DNA of 64,000 nucleotides from Ehretia macrophylla. Lineage: Eukaryota; Streptophyta; Magnoliopsida; Boraginales; Ehretiaceae. Below the pieces are notes generated by a model. It saw nothing but the letters and a program-made list of their open reading frames with translations, did no database searches and was not told the origin of the DNA. A program made the translations under genes and the position numbers. The stretch is from assembly GCA_037974665.1 (NCBI GenBank), contig CM075764.1, positions 120,218,325 through 120,282,324 on the forward strand. Reading direction: 5' to 3'. This document shows positions 58,628 through 64,000 of the stretch, piece by piece (positions within the stretch are counted from its first letter, which is position 1; every line of letters starts with the position of its first letter).

Positions 58628-59488
58628 TGTTAGAATTGTGAATGAGAAATTTACATTTAGAGGATCAACCTTGGGAAAATATAAAGTGGTAAAATGAGTT
58701 ATTCTCATCTCAAGAAAATAAAGTTATGGCAATGACTTTATTTTGACTGTTACCAAGTTTAAATGACCAGAATTAGGGGAGGTCATTGTTCATCTTTCTC
58801 AAACGTTTTTCATCCTTTGTGTGATTTAATGTGATTTACGTTCACTTCAATTAGCGAAACGTTTTGTTGCAAACGTTTCTGATGCAAAGGTTATGGTGGC
58901 TTTATGATGGTAATCATAGCACCAATGGTTATAGCAATCATTATCCATTATGATGAAAATTCAAGTTGGGCAGATTTAGCTTTGTGGTTTTCGCCTATTT
59001 ATAATTGGCTTTCTCAGCTTTAGGGGGAGATTAAGGTCACATAGAGCTATAGTGTTTAGTATTTTGCTCTTTTGTAATTTTCTTGCACTCAGTTCTGTAG
59101 CATTCAGTTAGACAAGAGAGAGTATTTTGTCATTTTAAGTTCGCTAGTTTTTATAATTAGATGTGTTCTTATTACGAAAAGTTCAATTGTTGTATTTTGG
59201 GAGACTTACGTTATTCAACCGTTAACACTTTAACGGAGCGTTAAAATCTTAAGGATTTCGAGTCAAACTTGAGCCTCGATTCAATTCGGTTTGCATTTCT
59301 TTTGTCTCATTTTCTTTTATTGTGTAATCTATTTCTTTATAATATATTTTATGATTACAATTCTTTAATTTCTTCACTGTTCATTAATCCCTTATTAATC
59401 TATACTTGTAAATGTTTGTCAAACAGTTGCCTTATTACTTCACGTAATTGGTTCTATAATAGCATCAACACTCATAAAATTTCTAACA
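58628..59488 (+). repeat. 3' LTR of the Copia element
   Basis: 861 bases, TG...CA ended, uninterrupted. It serves as the reference for the empty TRIM site: accaatggttatagcaatc here against the interrupted version in the 5' LTR. The short tagggat before it is only a poor polypurine tract. Confidence 0.88.
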
Positions 59489-59665
59489 GAAAATACAATT
59501 TTCATTTTTGTATAAATTAATAGGTCAATTTGTATAGCATGAAACCTAGACTTGGGGTTCCTATATTAGATTGAACTTTTTTCGCCTTTTTGGACGAAGA
59601 TTTTGAAAATGAATAGATTCACTTGCTTATTTAGAAAAAAAAAAAAAAAAAATGAACCTAGAAAG

Positions 59666-60628
59666 GCTTTTTCAGTTTTCGTCCTGTGAAAATGGTAATA
59701 AAAAATTCTCTGAAAAAATTTAAATGTCACAGTTGTTAGCCATTTTACTTATTGTCGCAATATTAGGTAATATTAGAAGGCAGGTATGGATCAGGAATTT
59801 TTTTTTTTTTAGTAAAGGTTGTAACACATAATTTAACGCTTATTATGCATCTTGTTTTTTTTTTTGTGAACTAATTGATTTTTCAAATTAAAATACTCTT
59901 ATATTTAAAAATTTCTAGTTTCAGTAGGAGTTACATGAGCTTTCACTAGCCTCCATATGTATTCATCCTTCTAAAAAGGTGAAGAGACATTTTACTTCTT
60001 TAAGGAATCCTTTGGAAGTAAAAGAAATTTTACTTAGAAATTGCACGCTCAACAACACTCACTTATAAATTTTAATTATTATCTAAATTCACAATACTAA
60101 TTTATAAGACATTATCTTTCTCACCAATGTGGTATATAACAACAAGATAATGGTCCTCAATGAATTAGCTCGTCTTCGTACCTCAACTTCAGCTACCAAA
60201 TTTTGAAGCAAAATTTCCCAAGTGGTTTGAGAAAGATTCACACACATTCAATCATAATTTCTCTCATAATTTCAATTTGCAAGAGAGATCTCACAAACGT
60301 ATGGCAATAGCTAAGCGTGGTTTGACGAGGCAATAGATTAACAAGGTGTTGAAATGTAAACTCTCAAATTTGAATTACATTTAGATTTTTAGGTCAGACT
60401 CCCCAATGTTCGGAAGCACGTGAGCGTGAGCCCCCACATACCATACACACAACACACAACAGAGTCATTTTGAAATAAATTTCTTAGATTTTCGCGTACC
60501 GATTTGGACACACATATATATATATATATTGAACAAAATTGTCTCTGTTAAGTTTCATAGTCCAGACGGACAAAATTGTAGATCATGATATCATATCAAT
60601 ATCAGACACTGGAGGATGGTTCACCAAA
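59666..60628. other. Intergenic spacer between the stack and the C2H2 gene
   Basis: AT-rich with several T runs and a short (TA)n at about 60512-60530. No coding exon was seen. The right 150 bases should be 3' UTR of the minus-strand C2H2 gene. Confidence 0.5.
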
Positions 60629-61216
60629 TCATAGATGGAGATCAACGTCCAATGCATCGTTGATCTCGGTCTCTGGTCCTGATCGAAGGGTTCTTGTAAC
60701 ATCTGGTCTCACATTTGCCACTTGTTGTGGTCGTACAATTTGAAATCTACTAGGAAACCTCAAAGGAACACCTGGTAACACCTGGGGTGGATATGCACAG
60801 CTCTCATTTGGTGACCTGAGCCGTGCACCACCATAGGCACTACTATTTGTGGGACTGCTGGAACAAATGAACGGTCCTGATCGAGTTGAATGTGAATGAA
60901 TAATAGGAACAGTGGCTCCAAGCCGTTGATTATCGGCCGCTACGTGGGCCCGCTTCACCCTCAGCCGTTCCTTCTTGTGTGCATTCTGATGACCACCTAA
61001 AGCTTGAGAATTAATGAATTCTCTGTGGCAATATTGGCACTCAAATCTTTTAATGTTCATGTCAACATCATGTTGGACTATTACAGAGCCCTTGTCACAG
61101 CCTGTGACTGGAAAACCAAAGAGTTTCATTGTTGATGATGAAGGTTTGTGATCAAATCCATTGGAATTTGCATCTCCATGTGAAGATGAGCTACTTTGAT
61201 TTAAGCTCTCTGCCAT
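60629..61216 (-). CDS. Single C2H2 zinc-finger protein, GIS/ZFP5/ZFP8-like
   Basis: An intronless 195-residue protein. A Ser-rich head leads to [12 protein letters not shown], a short block typical of the GIS/ZFP5/6/8 group. Then comes one zinc finger, [14 protein letters not shown] joined to [15 protein letters not shown], carrying the plant QALGGH motif with two Cys and two His in place. The tail ends DALDVDLHL, an EAR-like LxLxL variant (DLHL). In Arabidopsis this group controls trichome and root-hair development through gibberellin and cytokinin signals. Which member this is cannot be told by eye. A TATA box stands about 70 bases before the ATG. Confidence 0.85.
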   Translation of the reverse strand: MAESLNQSSSSSHGDANSNGFDHKPSSSTMKLFGFPVTGCDKGSVIVQHDVDMNIKRFECQYCHREFINSQALGGHQNAHKKERLRVKRAHVAADNQRLGATVPIIHSHSTRSGPFICSSSPTNSSAYGGARLRSPNESCAYPPQVLPGVPLRFPSRFQIVRPQQVANVRPDVTRTLRSGPETEINDALDVDLHL

Positions 61217-61283
61217 TTTTAATAGACAAGTTTTTCTATGAGAAATGTCACAAGTATAAAGCCAAGTTTCGGTGACTAGCTAG

Positions 61284-61291
61284 CTTTTATA
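61284..61291 (-). promoter_or_regulatory. TATA box of the C2H2 gene
   Basis: On the minus strand it reads TATAAAAG within ccctataaaagctagc. It lies 68 bases upstream of the ATG at 61216, placing the transcription start near 61255 with a leader of about 40 bases. Confidence 0.6.
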
Positions 61292-64000
61292 GGGAGAAAG
61301 CAACTATAGTTCTCGCTATACATGAGAATAACGTTTTATAATACTCCTTCGTCCCTCAACTCTCATTGTAAATATCAAATTTTTTGTGTATATGATAAAA
61401 AAATTTATTATATAAAAAAAAATAAAAAGTGAAAATTGATTGAAACACGGTCACATAGACCCTCAAACCCCACATGAAAAAGTAACACTCTTGCTTTTTA
61501 CTTTTTATTGCAAGTTACATATTTTAGGTGCTAATAAGTTATCCCAAAAGCCTGGACCCAATTTTACCTGTAAAAGGAAGGTCTTAGGCTAGGTTTTAAC
61601 ATCCTTTTGGACCCTTTGAATTCTATTTATTATATTGGGTTCTAATTTTCTTTTAACTTAAAAGGCAGACGGTTTGGTATACGAAATTTTTGACATGTGA
61701 GGATCTAAAGAAAGGTGAACTATTTTATGATTTATCTAATCCTACTTTACCTTTTCACAAGAGGTCAACTCGCATTTGTTCGAAATATGCAGTAGCATCT
61801 AAAATGACTAGAGATCAAGTGGTATGTAATATATGCTAATAAAACGCGTTCTTATATTCTTGATTCCTTAATCCTGAAAAGAATGAAGCAGATAGATAAA
61901 TTGATGAACTTGTAATACAAAGATAAATCGATGGATTTGTAAAACATGTCGACTATTTTACACCCTCAATTATTTAATTTCAAATTTTAAATGCGATTCA
62001 CATGTTCGTTAATTCTTTCTTGTAATTAAATCAAAATCTGAATCACAAAAAAAATTCTTTAAGAAATTAAATAATGATTTCATGAAAAGGTTCATGAGAT
62101 TGATGATGGTGATTAATAAGTTGAAAAGTTTTATAAGACATTAACATGCGCTAGGACCTCCATGTCTGGTGATGATGACAACATCTTCTGCAATCTAACA
62201 ATTATGTTTATGTTGCTTTGGTCATTTTCTCTATTGGCTTTAGCTCACATGTTATGAGCTTGATAGACCATTGAAAGTGTCTAAGATGATGCCTATCAAG
62301 ATCCTATTAAACCCACTATATATCCATTCTCTAATCCTCCAATATCCATCATTAAACTGTAGTCATGCATGCTTGAGGATTGCTTTAGTTGCTCTACACT
62401 ATTCAAAATTTTCAACCATAAATCCAAACAAAATGTTTTACATCATGGGAATGTAATCATGTGCGAGACTTGCTTATGTTTTGGGTTTGAATTAATTAAG
62501 AAATTAATTTTTTGAGACTAATTTTGATAGACTCTCTGCCTGACTAACTTCAGGGACGAAGTGATCAAAAGGTGAGAAGAGTCAATGATATAGACTTATA
62601 CAGTAAAAGATGTTCAATATAATAATTTTTTTTTATCAAAAAAACAAAGTTTCCTTTTTTTAGTTGCATACCTTCATGTCAATTTGGCTCTGTCACCAAC
62701 TAAACTAGACTATATTTCTTCTAACTCAATTTGTGTATCTTAAGATTTGACACTCTTGATATGAATCCGATCTGAAGAGGTTTCATGGAAGAGTTTACTT
62801 TCGTTAAAGAAAAGAAAAAAGAAAAAAAAGCGTGTGTTTGTACTTCGACAAAAGAGAGATTTTAGCATGTGCAAGGGGTCACCCGGCATACTATTGCTTT
62901 CCTTGAGGCAAGACATTATGAAAAGGCAACGTGCACTATTGACATCAAATGGCTCCCAGGTTTCTTTTCTTGTTCATTACTCTTTTGTGGTACATATGAT
63001 ACTTACAAGTACAAATTATTCCAAGTTCCTTACCTTTCTCTTCTTATCCAATCTAGTTCACTACCTTTTTTAGCTTTTATCATTGAGTATACTAGCTAGT
63101 TGAATCCATCAGTGTTACGGGTTTTATTCTTGTATTTCTAATTTTAAGTTTAATTAAAAAAAGGTGGCAGATATAATAGTTGACAGTACCGTAAATATAT
63201 CAAATTCTTCATATGAATTTAAAATATCATGACTTTATAGAAAGGAATGACATTATCAAATTCATATAATCTGTCCTACATAATGAGATAATATTTGATT
63301 TTGTTCAGTTTAACATTGAGTATGCAAGTTGTCGCACTAGGTTCAGATTCAGAATTTTTAGTAGGGCATCTATTTTATTATTTGCTCCTTTAAGGCATGA
63401 TAGATGATCCAGCAGGATTAGACAAGTAAGAATTGCCTGCTTCAACACAACACAAAACAACAAGAGAGACACAAGATGGTGGTGAAGGCCTAATGGCCGT
63501 AAATCCAAGGAAATGCTATTGTAGACATGACCTCAAAGTTGACAAATGAGAATCCAAGGCCTTAGATTCGTAAGCTGAGTGAACTCTTTGGCAACATTAA
63601 TGGTGCTTCATTTTATGTTTTGTATTTGTCCATTCTCAAGTGCTGTCTCCTTATGTATTTTAGTTTGCATTAATCATTGTTTGGTAGAATCGTAGTTGGA
63701 ATCTAAGTTCTTTACCTGTACGTGAGGTTTTTGGAGCTACTCATGTATCAAACAAACAAGATGATAGTGACGAGATTTAAATTCAAGATCTTGACCTATA
63801 TACGTAATAAATGAGATGATAGTAGTGAGATTTTAATTCAAAACCTGGAGCTGAACTCAAAACCTTTAATATCATGTAATTTGTCACTTGATCTAAAAAA
63901 TTTAATTATATGAAAAAATACACATATTTAATTAATTTGATATCTCTAACGTATTAATATCGATTCTTAGACTTGTATTAGACTTATTTTCTTAGATGAA
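61292..64000. other. Promoter side of the C2H2 gene and unannotated spacer
   Basis: AT-rich sequence without a recognised gene. At 62840-62961 there is an exon-like open stretch (HTIAFLEARHYEKATCTIDI and then KWLP, ending in a cag|gtttct donor-like word) that matches nothing I know. Near 63770-63860 the words gatgatagtgacgagattt and gatgatagtagtgagatttt form a short direct repeat. No RNA gene was seen. Confidence 0.4.

Larger units (their letters stand above)
44655..59488 (+). mobile_element. Decayed Ty1/Copia LTR retrotransposon inside the LINE
   Basis: The 5' LTR starts tgttagaattgtgaatg at 44655 and ends atttctaaca at 53851, interrupted by a large insertion. The 3' LTR is 58628-59488. The five-base target duplication gaaaa is exact at 44650-44654 and 59489-59493. 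The interior (53852-58627) keeps a gag start, a pre-integrase trace (LWCDKLGQINFDYL) and the end of the RNase H region, but protease, integrase core and most of the reverse transcriptase are missing, and stops are frequent. It cannot move by itself. A further LTR sits in its gag. Confidence 0.88.
44384..59651 (+). mobile_element. 5'-truncated LINE, outermost level of the nested stack
   Basis: The LINE's own DNA is only about 430 bases: 44384-44654 and 59494-59651, split by the Copia element. The left part codes for a typical ORF2 tail (WRKFLKA, then EEICGWAKRASP, then LLGATTYNIWAKRN). The right part continues with ICIA..NLDLGVPIL and ends in about 19 A at 59633-59651. A 14-base duplication flanks it: atgaacctacaaag at 44370-44383 and atgaacctagaaag at 59652-59665, 13 of 14 equal. 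Extreme 5' truncation, a poly(A) tail and a TSD of this length are hallmarks of target-primed insertion. Confidence 0.8.

Overview
The window is nuclear DNA of a flowering plant, most likely a eudicot. It is AT-rich, its genes carry GT-AG introns, and it encodes plant-specific families: a GH3 wall xylosidase, P-class PPR, DUF3511, TRM/DUF4378, R2R3-MYB and a single-finger QALGGH protein. Nothing prokaryotic was seen. The species cannot be named from the sequence alone.

Layout: (1) 1-4855, 3' part of a BXL1-like beta-xylosidase gene, + strand. (2) 6.9-9.6 kb, a small five-coding-exon endosulfine/ARPP19-like gene made of tiny exons. (3) 11.1-13.2 kb, an intronless mitochondrial PPR gene that looks like PPR40. 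(4) 16.7-18.5 kb, a four-exon gene for a small secreted Cys-rich protein, probably GPI-anchored. (5) 19.07-19.68 kb, a poly(A)-ended LINE remnant. (6) 19.8-27.6 kb, a 14-exon AMSH3 deubiquitinase gene with a minisatellite in intron 1. (7) 28.7-29.0 kb, a DUF3511 gene. (8) 31.3-36.6 kb, a TRM6/7/8-like microtubule-organising gene with a non-coding first exon carrying a short uORF. (9) 37.0-39.7 kb on the - strand, a subgroup-7-like R2R3-MYB gene, convergent with the TRM gene and about 400 bp from it. (10) 44.38-59.65 kb, a nested transposon stack. (11) 60.6-61.2 kb on the - strand, a C2H2 zinc-finger gene. (12) 61.3-64 kb, no recognisable gene.

The most striking structure is the stack at 44.4-59.7 kb. 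A 5'-truncated LINE (14-bp TSD, 13/14 matching) holds a decayed Copia element (TSD gaaaa). The Copia 5' LTR is split by a small TRIM element of LTR-internal-LTR-internal-LTR form, in minus orientation (TSD caatg/caata). The junction between the TRIM's second internal part and last LTR is split by an Athila-like Ty3/Gypsy deletion derivative (TSD catct). A further probable solo LTR lies in the Copia gag. The boundaries give a relative insertion order.

The host genes do not form a pathway. Wall polysaccharide trimming (BXL), mitochondrial function (PPR40), endosomal deubiquitination (AMSH3), microtubule arrays (TRM) and transcription control (MYB, C2H2) sit together. The endosulfine and AMSH3 genes may be an old microsyntenic pair: from memory, their Arabidopsis relatives are adjacent on chromosome 4 (AT4G16146 and AT4G16144). 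Exon limits were set by hand from GT-AG signals, reading-frame phase and family resemblance, without transcript data.
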